Shown: one piece after another, positions 1-12,935 of the stretch | Layout of the letters: each line of letters opens with the position of its first letter | Position numbering within the stretch: position 1 is the first letter of the stretch | Assembly: GCA_963970005.1 (NCBI GenBank) | Contig: CAXAMN010006557.1 | Location: 327,123 to 391,122 of the forward strand | DNA from: Durusdinium trenchii | Taxonomy: Eukaryota; Sar; Dinophyceae; Suessiales; Symbiodiniaceae | Direction of reading: 5' to 3' | DNA length: 64,000 bases | The notes under the pieces: model-generated | Seen by the model: only the letters and a program-made list of their open reading frames with translations | The model's database searches: none | What the model was told of the DNA's origin: nothing | Position numbers and translations under genes: made by a program

Positions 1-2759
1 TTAGAGGACACCAAAGGGGTTGCCTTCCAATCAGCGTAGAAAGGAAGAACCTTGCCCAGGCGACATGAACAAAACGCCTGTCTTTCGAACATTGGCTCAT
101 CTTCCCATTCATCGCCGTGTTTGGACACCTTAACTGCTTCACCCATTCTATCCCCCTATGCTTCCCAGCACCCGCTTTTGATCTAAACATCCCTGCAAGT
201 AAGATACCTAAGACCTATCTGAACTTACAGTACTAGTTTGGGGTTGTCTCAAGTTGAGGGGCCCCACAACGAATGACAACCAACCTCCCTGGATGTATCT
301 TATATTTCCAGTTGCCGATCAGCACTGCACATAAAGAAACAGCCATCCATGCACGACCTCAAAACGAACATGTCAACCCGCAAAAATGAAGAAAACATGG
401 TATATAATATTTATACACAAAACGCACATCTGCCTATCACTGAATCGCCCATCTCACTCATTCCCAACCTCTCCCCTGCCCCCTGCGCACCCAGCTCTCG
501 CACGCGCCCATAGCTGCCCCAAAGGCGCGTTCGTCCAGCGCGCGCGACGAACGCGTGCGGCGCAGGCGCCGGCGCAGCTGCGCGAAGCGCTGGAGCGCTT
601 GTAAGCGCTGCCTGGTGGCCACGGGGGAGATCCACAAGTTGCCCATTGAAGAGAATCAATATGAATCAATGGAAGAGAGGCAAATGATAGGACAGTGGAG
701 GCCCTGAAGGACAAAGTAAGGAAAAAGAAAGAAACATACAGTAAAGAAACGGATTGTATAGAAAGCGGATGGGCAGCTGGTCCAGCATGAGAATCGGATC
801 GAATGAGTAGCATGAAAGTGGCATAGGTTGCCTCATGTTACTGTAGTATGTAAATTTGGATGATTGATGGATGATTGGGGCTGATAGGCATAGCCTAGAT
901 CACAACATATCAATAATAGTTAGTATTTGAACAATTATATAGTTACAATAGATTATTAGATCTATTACAGTAATATTATTTATTATGCATTTATAATGTT
1001 TGGAACCCTCAGAATCTGCTGCCAGAGTAGCTGGCTGTTCGACAAAGCATTGATGGCTGCAGTGTAGATGACCACCTTTGGCGCCTCAAATCGGGTGAGA
1101 AGCCCTGGCTTCGGCGCAACATCTAGGGTTCATGGATGCTCACTTGGGGATTCGAAGGGTGCGTGGGCAAAATCTCTGCGTGGGCTGGATGTGTTTCATT
1201 GGTGGCCCAGGTCTTTACAATGAGGTGGGTTTCATTGTTTGTCCCTGTGCACTTGGTTCCCTTTCATCACAACCACGTATATCTACATCCACGTGGTACA
1301 TGTGGGTGCACTACCTATGTGCCCCAAAACCAAGAACACCAACCGCCAAGCTATGAACACAAACGCACAACCGCATGATGTGCCGGTGTCACTTCGCACG
1401 CCTTTTCTGAAACGCTCCTTTACATCTCGAGCTGGGTGGGGTGCTCCTCTGGAGCCCCCCACGGGCACCCCATTTTTCCTGGGAGCCAACCCTCCAAATG
1501 TCCAACTCCGCCATGGAGTGCCCGGGCGCAGACCGCGCATGCGAGAACGGGTTCGTCTGCGGCAACCCCGCCGTGGTTACCCCATGGGCGGGAACCCAAA
1601 CGGCCCGAATTCAGGTTTGGACGAAGTCGGTGGCGACTGGGGAGTGGCGACTCGAAGCTTCCGGGAGTCTCAAACCAACAAGCTGCGGACCAAAAGTAGG
1701 GTGCCATCCGGAGCTCCACTGTGGAAGGACAAATGGAGTAAAACCTGCCAGACCAGTCTTGGCTCCTCTAGGTTTGAAGGGCCCATTTGTAGCAGTGCTC
1801 TGGTGTCGCCTTCGTGGAAACATATACAAGCCATTTTCTGAAATGTTCTTAGCGAGCACCCCTTAGTTCACATCAGCATCTGCAAAAAAAAACCAGGACA
1901 AGAAGGGGCCCATCTGTCTCTGGGAGTTAATCTGTTAGTGATTAAGGGACCAATATGAACAAAGAGATTCCATTAAAGGATATTGAAAGAGAAGGACTTG
2001 GACTTCGAATAGGACACTGACACTGCCCGGCGAGCCGGGCCGATCCCCAGCCGGCCCACCTCGCCCATGAGGCCCATGCTGAACTTGCACGAAGAGCGGG
2101 CGATAGGGCTCCAAAATCCAAGTGGCCCCCTTTTCTGCCCAAGAATGACCAAACGAACCGTTGGCCGTAGGTGTTCACCAAACGATCAAACGTTGGGGGC
2201 CACTCTGGACATCGCGGCTTCACCGCAGATGCAAAGAGGGGACAAACAGGGCAAATGGGCGATCTGAGCCGCACCAGGAACATCAGGAACAAAAGTCTAG
2301 GATGTGCTGGGGGTTATGTAGGTGGGTCGGGTCTTGATTCCACTTGTAAGGTCATTCGAGACCCTCCATGTAATGGAACCTGCTGGGCTGGTAGATAAAT
2401 GCGGATACGGTTACGAGCGTGATCATGCTTCAAGAGTCCCTCACTTTTCAAGTGTCCTCAGCTTCCCTGACTCTTTCGCAGCAGCACCACGACAATCTAC
2501 ATGTACTCAAGAATTATCTTCCACACCCTCTATAGTGTGGGCTGTGGTTCCATCGATGTCCTTCCCATTCCTTAGTCCCTTGGATTCTGTAGTGCTCAGC
2601 GACTGCCATGACATCGCCCATCACACTGTACAGCCGCAGCGTTGTCCTGTATCGCCGTCGACGGTGTCTTCAGATGGGCCTTTTCGGCCGACCCCCTGCC
2701 CGTGCAGGTGTCGGCGGAACCGCCGACCCGTTGGGCCGGAGATGATGCTTGATACTATT

Positions 2760-2870
2760 TGATATTAGTAGCGATGGCCTCCAACCTACTTGCGATGGCC
2801 TCCACCTAATAGCGTCCTTGCTCCTAGTAGTAATTAGCCTCCACCCTGGTAGCTTCTTGTTACTGGGGCC
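2760..2870. repeat. Degenerate TAGTAGC-type repeat cluster
   Basis: Short imperfect units of the kind 'attagtagcgatggcctcca', 'cctagtagtaatt' and 'ggtagcttcttgttactgg' follow each other. The same word family recurs at 11560-12000, 25660-25770, 35200-35290 and 62095-62250, so this is one site of a dispersed low-copy minisatellite-like family. Confidence 0.5.
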
Positions 2871-3423
2871 CCCTTTTGGCGAAGCCCAAGTCCCAAAGCC
2901 AAACATAGAAACTGAGCCCTTACTGTCCTGGCAAACGAAATGGCATCACCTTCTCTGACGGTTCCATGTGGGTCTTATGGGAAACAACTACAGCTGTCCT
3001 CATCCCCCACTTGACGAATGACAGCTATCCCCTGCAGCTCGAATGAAGCTCGAAAAAGGTACTAAACACTGGTGATCAATGGGGTTGCAGTTGCATCTTC
3101 AAACCCCATGTCCGCTTGGTTACTTTCAGACTCCGGTATTTTCCAAAGTATCGGAAAAAAAACATCAAAAACCTTCAAGCCTTCAAGAGAAGCCTTGGTG
3201 TGAACCATTGACCTTCTTCAGCATCTCATCTCCTTCCATCACCCTCAGGGTCTCATGAAAACTGTGTCACTACACCTCACGGCGGTCGTTTGACCATGCC
3301 GGAGGCTTAAAACAGCGGGAATCGCAGACCACCGGGCGGAGTCGGCTTTGCTGGGCGGAGTCGGCCCCGTGATGCCGAACTCTGAAGGTCTGTTACTTCG
3401 CTAAGTCGCTCAGCCAGTTCTGC

Positions 3424-3500
3424 ACCATCTCACCATCTCATGCATTTGACCATCTCATGACCATCCCAACTCACATTTGACCATCCCACCATCTCATGGG
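3424..3500. repeat. Short tandem repeat (catctca/gaccatc units)
   Basis: Five to six imperfect copies of a 10-20 base unit built from 'catctca' and 'gaccatc' are visible. No coding or regulatory role can be read from it. Confidence 0.5.
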
Positions 3501-5462
3501 GCGGCCTTCGGACACGCGAAGGCCGCCACTGCTGCCCTTGCATCGCCGACCACCCCATGGATCTGGACCTGCTTTGTTTCAGGCCGAAGATCAGGGATTG
3601 TGATGCCGAAATCCATTCGTTCTGACTGGTGCGACGAAAGTAGGGAATAAGGGAAGTTTCGCCCCCAATAGAGATTCGATTGGATCCAGCCACCCTCATT
3701 CCCTGCGAGACGCACCAGTCAGCGTTTTTGGCCGCTTGGATCCCCAGCGCCGGACATCGCAACCCGTGGAAGAACGCGGATGGCCCAAGTCATGAACGAA
3801 GGATGTCCCACCCAAGAGTTTCACGCTGGGGGAGGGTGGTGTTCCGTGTCCGCCCGGCTGCCCGGGGTGTGGCCGGGGGGTCTGTTTTGAGACAAACCAT
3901 CTGGCAACAGCAAGCCTGGGGATCATTTTTGACGTGTGCCGTAGACAGCAATTGGCTCCATCCAACACCAGCTCGTATCAGATATCCATGTCCGTCCTGA
4001 AAGGCAAAAGAACACCACATGCAAGCGACACTGGTAAAGGCCCACACATACACATCAGTCAGCATCGAATAGCTTGTTTGATCTTTTTGTTGCATGGTTT
4101 TCTCCCAACTCCTACTGCCTGGACCACCGCGGAGTCGCCTTTGAACAGGCTTGACTCATCCAAAATGGCCTGACTCGCTGTCCGAGTCCTTCAAACTCAC
4201 AGCGTCCAAAAGTGGGGCTGAAGCCGAACCGCGGAGGCTCCCCTCAGAGCCTTTCGCGTGTGGAAGGCCACCATCATCCACCATCTAGTTCCACTATCTT
4301 TAACTCCATCGGGGGGATCTCCGCTTGGCACGCCATCGTTTAAAAGTTGCACTGATGTTAGACATGCCGAATCAGTCTGGGGAAAATCCATGAAACTCCC
4401 ATGTCCAGCCAAACAAGATGTATAAGTCAGTGGGCCTACAAAGGAGGATGCAACAAAGGCCCTCCGATTCCACATTCCTGAGTTGAACTGGACAATGCTC
4501 CAAACTAGTTCGAGATTGAACAGATTATATAGATCTCAGGTGGAATGGAATCATTGAGGCTGTCTCTCTATTGAATGATCAATGGGGCTGTTCGACAAAG
4601 GATCTTCATCTTGAAAATCGCCCGAAGAAAACTTATGATTTTCCCCAGGTTTCTCTCGCCAACTAGCAGTGCCACATCGTCATGGCTGCCGCCAAAAGCA
4701 GGACCCAGTCCTGAGTGGCAGCTGGGATGGGCTTTGCAAAGAAATAATTGCTCTTTCCGTGGATATGTCTTATTCGTCGATGAAAAGCCAATAGACAATC
4801 GAGGTCGTCAAAACAACCTTTAGATGGAGTCTTAGATACCAATTGTTGAAAACTTGTTTGAGGTATATGGTCGGTCAGGACCTTGGTGAAAAATCGAGTC
4901 GTCAAAGCTACAAATTGACAGTTGCTGGAATGGGGTCCACCAAAGTCAGGGTGGCAACAAGCCCAACAACGGATAAATTGCATGTGGGTTATTGGGACTT
5001 GGGACTGTTGCCTCAAAGAAGGATCCAAGCTAAACCAGGCTCCCTTTCTTCAACTTTTGGAGGAATATAGAAACCGTCAAAAAATCATAATATAGTAATC
5101 GTCAAAAAAACATAAAAAATCAGTGAGTGGCTTGGCAGTGGCTTCTTTGACCACATGTTTCAATCATATCAACGGGAAGGGGGCCCTCACAAATGCGGAT
5201 GGCAGATAGTGCACAAAAACTTATGTAGTTCACTGTTCAATTTAATGCTTAATTCATTCATTGTGGCGGACCCTGTCAAACCCACTGGTTCTTGATGTGG
5301 TTCAGGCATGTTCAGGCATCTCTACACCCAATTGATGGAACCGCCAGAGTAGGCAGGGTCATCCTCTCAATCATTTTTCGTTCTTTCAACAAGGTCAGCT
5401 AGCAAGTGAGAGAACCGGTGCAAAACAAAAAACACAGGACTCCCGTGCTGAAACATGGTTTG

Positions 5463-5891
5463 TCAGCTGAAAAACGGAGATCCAAAATTATTGGAGAGCT
5501 GAAACAGTGTTTTCCTTTTATTGTGATCATCATGTTGCCACAAAACAGCCTCAGAATTCGCTAAGACGGACCCAAACTTCCCAACATGTTCCCCAGAAAG
5601 GCGAACGACCAAAGGAACAATGCTTCGATTCTGGAGATACTCAGTCACATGTTCCAACATCTCCCTCCTCTCCTCTTTTTGCCGTGTCGAATTTCGCCCA
5701 GCATCGAAGTGTGCATGGTGAGCTGCGTCGAAGAGCACTGCATCCTGGTAGCCAGAGCTATTGGAGTCCAGCGTCGTGCTGGAGAAGCCTGGCGGAACCA
5801 TCCAATGGAGAAGCCGAAAGCGACGGCGACATAAAGCGACGAGTATCCGGTTGGAGGATTTGGACGTTGCTTTTGGCTTCTCACGATCCAT
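5463..5891 (-). CDS. Weak candidate exon, unknown protein
   Basis: An open frame of 142 codons without a recognised family. Its middle part has mixed hydrophobic and charged residues, unlike the Ser/Arg/Pro-rich chance frames around it, for example the run QKEERREMLEHVTEYLQN followed by IVPLVVRLSGEHVGKFG. It may be an exon of a spliced gene whose other exons I cannot find. I would not call a function; it could equally be a chance frame. Confidence 0.15.
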   Translation of the reverse strand: MDREKPKATSKSSNRILVALCRRRFRLLHWMVPPGFSSTTLDSNSSGYQDAVLFDAAHHAHFDAGRNSTRQKEERREMLEHVTEYLQNRSIVPLVVRLSGEHVGKFGSVLANSEAVLWQHDDHNKRKTLFQLSNNFGSPFFS

Positions 5892-6963
5892 ATATACATA
5901 GGATCTTTATAGTATTGTAACTATACTACGTACATCTACGGACCGAGTACCCTAAGATCTCTCTCGGTGGCGTCTATAAGTAGATTCAGCATGATTCAGC
6001 TGTGTCTGCTGCGTTATTTGCCAAAAAGGATGCGGACCGTGCTTTTCTCCGTGCTCGGCTGGATCGTCTTTCCTACTCGAACGATCACCGGGTCGGACCA
6101 TGTCACACGCTGAACCGGTCGGAACATGTCGCCCCGCTGGCGTTGCTCGAAAGGCTGTTTTCGTTCAACCACCGAGGCGTCGGTCCCACTCGTTCTGCCA
6201 CCATCGCCTTCTGCCACCGAACTCGTTCCCCGAAGAGCTGAGGTCGTCCTGCACCGACGGACGAAACGGAGAGCGCCGGCGCACGCGAGCCACGTCGTCA
6301 GGCTCCAGTGCGAGCCAAAAGGCTGGTGTTGACTCAGTTGAGCCAATATGAGCCAATAGTGAATCCAAATGGTTAGATTATGTATAGAGATTACCGTTCA
6401 TACAAACATCCTGCGTTTAGACGAACTATATATAAGATACGCTTCAAAACCTCGTAGTGTTGGCCAAATACTTACTCTATATCCAATGACGTGATATGGC
6501 GTGATGTTGGATGACGGTTCAGATCCAAGGTGGGTAGGTCTGCCGGCTAGAAGGACCATACGCAAAGTATCACATGTACGGGGCTCATGTGTTTCGCCAT
6601 GTTTCGCATGCGCCATGAGGGAGGGCATTCTTTAGACCCAACCTCAAAACCCCTTTCTCTCCCATCCCACCTTCTTCCATCCCCTCCTCACGGACTCGCT
6701 GGTCGAAGCCGCACTTGCCTCGCCCGTGGTGCCATCCACATCCGTGGCGTTGGTGCCGGCCTCGGTCCCAGGTATCACCAGTGATACCTTCTTCTCCAAA
6801 GCGTTCTTGTCTCGTGGGGAGGGGGACACCCTAGACTTCCAAGACCATTCCAAAACTGGTTGACCTGGTTTTGTAGTGGAAAATCCTTAGTACAACTGGT
6901 GGTTCGGTCTCTCACTTGTCGCGCTTCTCAGCGGGCTTTCCAGAGGGTGGTTTGCAGTATATT

Positions 6964-7059
6964 CCAGACACTCCATGTATGGCACAAAAACCTACATTGG
7001 GGTGGTTTGGGGGGTCAATGTAGGCATATAATATATGGCAGTCCCATGGAGTCTTTGGG
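6964..7059. mobile_element. Hairpin/MITE-like element, family B
   Basis: The two ends are imperfect inverted repeats: the left arm starts 'ccagacactccatgtatggc' and the right arm, read in reverse complement, starts 'cccaaagactccatgggact'. Both arms reach a 'cctacattg' block next to a G/C-rich loop that reads 'ggggtggtttgggggg'. A second full copy is at 23512-23628 and a half copy at about 12880-12935. No coding capacity; a non-autonomous DNA element is the likely explanation. Confidence 0.55.
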
Positions 7060-10000
7060 TATATGAATGGTGGTTGGAAGCCTAGGGGGTGGACCCCCGA
7101 CTTTTCTGGCACCATCCAGGCACTCGCCTCGATGGTGTAGCACTGGATGGTAGAATTCCGACGTTGGACTGCAAACCTCTGGTGTTGACTGCCATGGCGA
7201 TCCTCACAAGTATCAAATGATATCAAACGTAAAGTCACTTGATGTCACTTGAGTCACTATGATGCATTTCAGAAGCATCTTGTAACAAAGAGGGCATGAT
7301 TCAACAAGCTGATGGCGTCTGTCCATGTCTTTCTAGCAAACGCAAATGATAAGCCACAGTCCGTGCCGAACAAATTCACAACAACATCCCAAAGCATCCC
7401 AAAGCCAACAAACTTGTCAAGCGTAGACCAGAGATGATCCCATTGTCTATCCCTAGGGCCCCAAAAGAGCACATATCCTCAGAAGGTGGTTGGACCTCCC
7501 TGGCACCCACCCACCCACCCCAACCACCTTCTCAGGAGGTAGGCCAGGAGCCCTAGGCTTTTGTACAAAGGAAAACGCACCGTCTGACCGTTTGGCATCG
7601 TGGCCTCCACCGCGGGCACGGCGGCGACGGCCGCGCCGGTCGCCTCGGGCTCCTGGGGAAAAAGAACGCAGACCACGGTCCCGGCCAGTCTGGCGGACGC
7701 TTCCGCCAGGTTTGGGTATATCCCAACCACCCTGGGGCCGCTTTGGATGGTGGAGCCGGTTCAGCAGGCCTTGTCCGTCCCGAACGGAGTGATAAGACTA
7801 GGCCTTTCACCGACTGCAGGGTTTTCTGGGACACTCCCAAAGCTGGGGTGTCAATGCTGGGTGACCAGCTTTGGGTATGTAAGATCGTTGAGTATGTCTA
7901 TATCTTTTGGGTATGTATATTGCTTTGGGATGCTTTGGGTATGTATCTTTCGAAGTAATGTTTCTCATCTTGTTCATCCTGGTCCTTAGACATCATCGCA
8001 CCCGACAAAACATTGGATACATATGTGGAAGTGGGATGAAGTGGGAAAACATGCCCAACCACACTAGCAACCCACTGGCAGGTTTGGAAGGCTTTCATCA
8101 ATGGGTCGAATATCTGCGCAGTTCTCCACAAACCTTCATTGAGGCCTTCAGGCTTTACACTGTAACCACCAAAACGTACCAGGAGACATAGATCAGAGAG
8201 GTTTCACAGCTTTCCAACGCCATTCGCTGCAATTTCCGCTAACAGATTCTAAAACATCTCTGGGACAATCCACCTGGCTCGGTGTTTCCTTTGCACGCCG
8301 GGGGGGGGGGCAAACAAGGGTGAACCATGGTCGACTGGGTTTGAAACAGTGGGTTTGAGTTGTCCACGTCCATGCTCCAACGTCCACAGAGCTACCATCA
8401 AGTCCAATACATCGGTAAGTGAGGAACCTACTTGTGGATTTGAACTGTACATGTGGTCTATGAACCTCGATAGTTCTCAAAAGATGAACACCAAGTGAAA
8501 GCTACCTATATTTTTTAACAGTTCCTCAACAATCCTCAATATCAGGCATCGATGCGGTGTGACTGACTGGACAAGAAGTAGCTCACAGGATCTGCATATT
8601 CAGGCACTGCCAAGTTGTGGCAACGGTGCCAAAAAATGAGGTTGGCTTGTAACAAATGCACGAAGTTGTGCGTTCTAGTTCTAGCTATGGGAATCTATGG
8701 TAAGCACCACCCGCTTTCGTCGTCGAGGGGCAGCAGGAGGCATCCCGCATTGCTCCTGAGATGTGCTTTGCAGCTTTCATCCGAGCGAAACGATGGAGTT
8801 TTGCACCTGGAAGGAGGGTTTCACGCTGCGAAAAGGACTTTAGGAGCAACCTGTGTCGGGTAAAGCTCCAATGACCATCTGGGAGCAAATAGAGCAGGAC
8901 TATAGGACTACAAGTATCCGTTGCAAAAGGGCTTGCGGCTGGTTTGGTGATTCTTGTTATTGTACGCTATTGTGAAAAGAATGGCTCTGCATGAACATGA
9001 CATGGACATGTGAAACAATTCAATAGAACATTAATTAATAGATCATGATTTAGAACTCATAACTCATACCCAATACCCGATTTCCTCACCCACCCCTCCT
9101 TCGCCTAAATGCGCCCTGGCTTGCGCCCTCTTTTGTCTGGGACCTTGTTGCCAAGAGGGCAGCGTTCCCTTTATTGGGAGCCATGGGAGCCGCGCGGTTC
9201 GCCCGCGCAGCGAAGCAGCCGACCGCAACTCCACCAAGCGGCCCGCAGCTCCGCTTCGTTGCGCGGCACTGGGAACAAGTCGTAGCTCGCAGCCGTGTCG
9301 AGCAGCGAATAGCAAACATCCCGGTCCATGCAAACGAAGGTGTCGAAACTGGCACACACCTCGGCACGGGACGAGCCTCTCATGGTTTGAAAGTCATGCG
9401 TGCGAACTTTCATTGGTTCGTCCTCCGTTTCACTTGCTCTCTGTCCGATCTAAGATGGTTTAAGCTCTTCAGGAAAAGCTGGCAGCCAGATTCAACTCCT
9501 CTGCTGCAAAGTTCCTTATGTTTCTTTGTTGCCAAGCCCAAAGTTCCCACTCCGCAGCAGGTCACCAGGCACTGCCGTGCAAGTTGTGTTGCGGGAATGA
9601 ATGGTGTTCATAGCAATCGGACATTGAAGGGGCTTGAATGAAAGCTCGACGTATACAGTTCATTAATTAAGTCTGAGTCTGTCCGTGCTAGGTTTGTTTT
9701 CAGCGGTATGGTCCGCACTTGCTGTACCATGCGGTGTCCATGACAAACTCATGGGCCTGCAGGTGCCACTTGTGCACCCATCTACCACCTACTAGGCGGT
9801 ACCCACCGAACCGACAGCGCACTCAGGTGGCACAGCTTCCCCACCCCCAACAACTCCCCTCTCACGCTCGGAGGGCCTGTGCTTTTGGGTTGATGCCCAT
9901 GAGTGCCGTCATGATGATGGTGTTCAATTCCGAACCTCAAGGTGTGCTCGGGCAGGGCGGCAAACGTGTGCTCATCAAGGGGTCCCCTCTCTCAGAGCGA

Positions 10001-10343
10001 CTTGAGCACATCTAGCATCTTCAGGGGTCGAAATCAACATATATTGACTGCTCCTTCGAAGGGTTCAAAACCGGCGGGAATGAGTCACCGCAATGCTGCA
10101 AACTGGATCAGATGATCAGTATTGTGGAACATGGAGATCCCTTGCGCAGTTGGTTGGCCATGTACAGTACAGCAACGCAAATATACGCGAATCACCGCGA
10201 ATCAGCCCCATGCCACCCATGTCTCATGAAATAACTCCCCAAATGGGAAATTTTGCCATTCGATGCAAGAACATGGACACGAAAAACACGCAACTTCGAT
10301 AGGACGGGGTGTCGTTCCGAGATTTGTTGTGTGCACATGAGTC
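7060..10343. other. Non-coding stretch, weak exon candidates only
   Basis: Nothing in this stretch matches a family I know. At 7870-7955 the words 'tttgggtatgtat' recur three to four times as a short repeat. The minus-strand frames at 7479-7730 and 9171-9413 have protein-like composition (the latter contains DTAASYDLFPVPRNEAELRA) but no diagnostic motif, and are left uncalled. Confidence 0.45.
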
Positions 10344-10537
10344 AATCCGAGGAGCACAGGTCCGGGCACGCCGCGATGCACGCGGGCGCCATCCGCTTCA
10401 CTGCCTGTAGGATGCCCGACTGAGTGCACAGCGTGTCCGTGGTAGTCGTGGTCGTAGGTGAGGCCTCAGTGGCCTCCGTGGGCACTGCTTCAGTCGCCAA
10501 GGTGACGGGCACCAAGAGCACGAGGAAGGCGATGCAC
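10342..10537 (-). CDS. Candidate last exon of a small secreted protein
   Basis: Reading minus from an acceptor-like 'ttttcag' at about 10538, the frame encodes a hydrophobic stretch (CIAFLVLLVPVTLA), then a Thr-rich linker (EASPTTTTTTD), then a Cys-containing tail ending in PACIAACPDLCSSD and a stop. Hydrophobic core, Thr-rich linker and four Cys fit a small secreted or membrane-anchored protein. The first exon was not found and no family is recognised, so function is unknown. It could also be a chance frame. Confidence 0.25.
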
Positions 10538-11233
10538 CTGAAAAGGCCAAAGCTGGCAGCAGAAAAATTGCAGCACCTACTCTCTGGCCAAGCTGATCTG
10601 AATTGAGATTTGTTGTTTAGTTGTTCAGTGGTTTCGGTGTGGGAAACGACTCTCTTAGCGACATTCTTCAGTTGGCTCTCAATGGCGGCCAAGAGAAGGG
10701 CTTTGGACTGCACCGTTCTAAAGCACACCGAGCAAGGGCGGTGATTGGCAAAAACACGTCCGTCTAGACATGTTGTCTATAGTTGTCTGATGTTTGTTCA
10801 TTGCTGCCACCCACACATCTCCCACCACACCAAGGCACACCATGCTGAGAGGGGAAAAAGGTCCTCGATGAAATGAGCCAAATGCTGCAGCACATCGAAC
10901 AGCAATCAAATCAAAGGAACCTGAATAAATCCATTGAGCTCGCGCTGCTGAGGGGCCACCAAACATCCCGCACTACGTAATTGCAAGAATGAAAGTGGCC
11001 TTGAAAATTGAAGCGTTTGTCTCTTGTTGGAGTCTTACTCTCCTTGTTCACCCTAGGCACAACAGCCATTTCTTGTCGAAGGGAAAGGACCAAAGCGCTG
11101 CTGACACTGCTTAAGCCATGCCCTGCTTCGCGCCACGAGAGAAGACTAGGCAGCCTCGCCTGCTTGCTGGGCAAGCTGTCAAGGAGCAGCAAAACCTTCG
11201 CTGCTCGGACGTCTGAGCTGGCGGGTACGCCCG

Positions 11234-11314
11234 CTGACAACCACTGATTTGTGGAGGAAGCTCGTCTTCCAAGACGGTCCATTTTCAGATTCCATGTTGA
11301 TCTTCCCGGGTGTA
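11234..11314. mobile_element. Degenerate fragment of MITE family A
   Basis: The end 'ccattttcagattccatgtt' followed by 'gatcttcccgggtgta' aligns with the right end of the better copies at 41085-41188 and 48729-48833, which read 'ggttttcagggtccatgtta' then 'gtcttccagggtgta'. The left end is not clearly present, so this is a decayed or partial copy. Confidence 0.35.
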
Positions 11315-11559
11315 GTTGGATGTTGGTGGGTTGAGAGTCCTCCTGTTGAAAGGGTGATCAAGATTCTTCCACTGTGGCAGGGTGGACTGCCCCATGCGAG
11401 ATATAGCCTGAGAACTAGGCTGAGAGGATCATTGTCTTCCGAGACCCTCACCAGAACACCCAAAGACTAGCTCAAATGTGCAGCGATGTGCTGTGGCAAC
11501 AAACTCTCCAAATCAGCGCAAGATCAAAACAATCAACACGACATCCTACAACATATTAG

Positions 11560-12000
11560 TAACAAGAAGCTACCAGTAACAAGGTGCATCGCTACTAGTA
11601 GTAACAAGAAGCTCCGAACAGCTCCCTGTTTAGTTGTTTAATGGGGAACATGAACACCCCCATCTCCTGAGCTCCTACCTGCGCGCCGGCCAGGGTCATA
11701 TCACCATCCCTGCTCACACTCCCCGCTCTCCACCAGGTCTCCGCATGAACGACCGAGGGCGCCTCCTCCCACTGGCCCGCTCGCCCCAGGCGCGCGAAGG
11801 TGGCTGTGTCCGACCGCCTCACGCGAAGAGGAAGGTCTGTAGTTGCTACAGGTATGACCGACTAACTAGAAGCCACTAGTAACTCCTGGCATTACTGCTA
11901 ACAAGAAGCTACTAGTAGCAAAGGGCATCGCTACTAGTAACTGCATTACTACTAGGAGTTTTTCTCACTACTAGTAGCAAGAAGCTACTAGTAGCAACTG
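11560..12000. repeat. TAGTAGC-type minisatellite cluster
   Basis: Many imperfect units such as 'gctactagtagcaagaagct' and 'aagctaccagtaacaaggtg' occur in two blocks (about 11560-11630 and 11865-12000). The palindromic word CTAGTAG/CTACTAG recurs throughout. It is the densest copy of this family in the window and carries no open frame of note. Confidence 0.6.
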
Positions 12001-12879
12001 AGCGAGGCTGCCTGTAGGTCAAATATCAGTCCGGTAGTCGGTCCAGTGTATGTTTTCTGGGGATTGGTGACCTACCGATATTCACCACGGTATGGTCATC
12101 CAAGATTCACAGGCTCAGAGTCATAGACTCTGCTGCAGAAAGAACTGTTCCTACTGATTCTACTGAAGACATGCAAGCAGTCACTTCCTGCTTGGTGGCC
12201 TCCCCACAAGCCAGCAGTGGCCGTGGCCATGGCCAGCTCTTCGGCTTGACATCTCGTGGGCTTCTTGATGTGCATCCTCCACCAGCTCTCATTATAGTGG
12301 ATTGAGAGTAGCTGGCACAAACCCCAAGAGGTGGTTTGTATGAACCCCCATGTAAAGGACATCTTGAGGTATGTGCCATCTACTCTGAAACCACTGTAGC
12401 AATGAGACCCTTGAACCCTTCCTTCGTGGGGCCAGTCTGACTGGCCTCGGTCGGGCGACGACACCCACGACCTGCAAAGACGAGCCTTGGAAAGAGACCT
12501 GTGTTCTTGCGAACCTGCAAAGTGGGTCTTCCATGAAATTCCCATTCTCCTTGTCACGTCGTGCCATATCGAATTCGGAGTAGTGTAATTGATTATGATT
12601 CTAGATTCTAGAACATCCATGGGTGACATTTTGTTACATACATGGGCTATCATTTGGCTCCATTTACCACCCGAATGTAGGTAACTATTCCAGTCCTATG
12701 GATGGTCTGGGATGGATAACGTTCCTTAGGAGACAGTAGCTTCAAGGCCGTTCAAGATCGGACATCCACGAACCAGCCATCTGCATTCAATATATATCAA
12801 ATTATTTCAATATACTAACCGTACAAGCCCAAACATGACAAATGGGACCTTCTTTTTTTTTGACGCATTGACTCCTTAA

Positions 12880-12935
12880 ACCACCCCAATGTAGGCAAAT
12901 ATGCAATCTGCAACAAATGGAGAGTCTGGAACATG
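12880..12935. mobile_element. Half copy of hairpin element family B
   Basis: The stretch 'accaccccaatgtaggcaaa' followed by 'ggagagtctggaacatg' matches the loop-and-right-arm part of the full copies at 6964-7059 and 23512-23628. The other arm is missing, so it is a truncated copy. Confidence 0.35.

Larger units (their letters stand above)
1..6960. other. Non-coding stretch, no gene recognised
   Basis: No reading frame here shows a protein family I recognise. The longer open frames (for example 1239-1841 on the plus strand and 5463-5891 on the minus strand) lack family motifs; the second, with a Glu/Arg-rich middle, is the more protein-like and could be an exon. A short run of 'catctca / gaccatc' repeats lies at about 3424-3500 and a degenerate TAGTAGC-type cluster at about 2760-2870. 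An AT-rich patch covers about 830-1010. Confidence 0.5.

Noticed and set aside
1239..1841. 200-codon plus-strand open frame as a gene
   Set aside because: Composition is Pro/Arg/Ser-rich, three frames are open over the same DNA, and no family motif is present.
4155..4175. Spliced-leader-like word 'ccaaaatggcctga'
   Set aside because: It does not match the conserved dinoflagellate leader (CCGTAGCCATTTTGGCTCAAG in either orientation) beyond a few bases.
12096..12653. 185-codon minus-strand open frame as a gene
   Set aside because: Contains hydrophilic, Trp/Ser/Arg-rich text without a recognisable family or internal conservation; kept out of the gene list.
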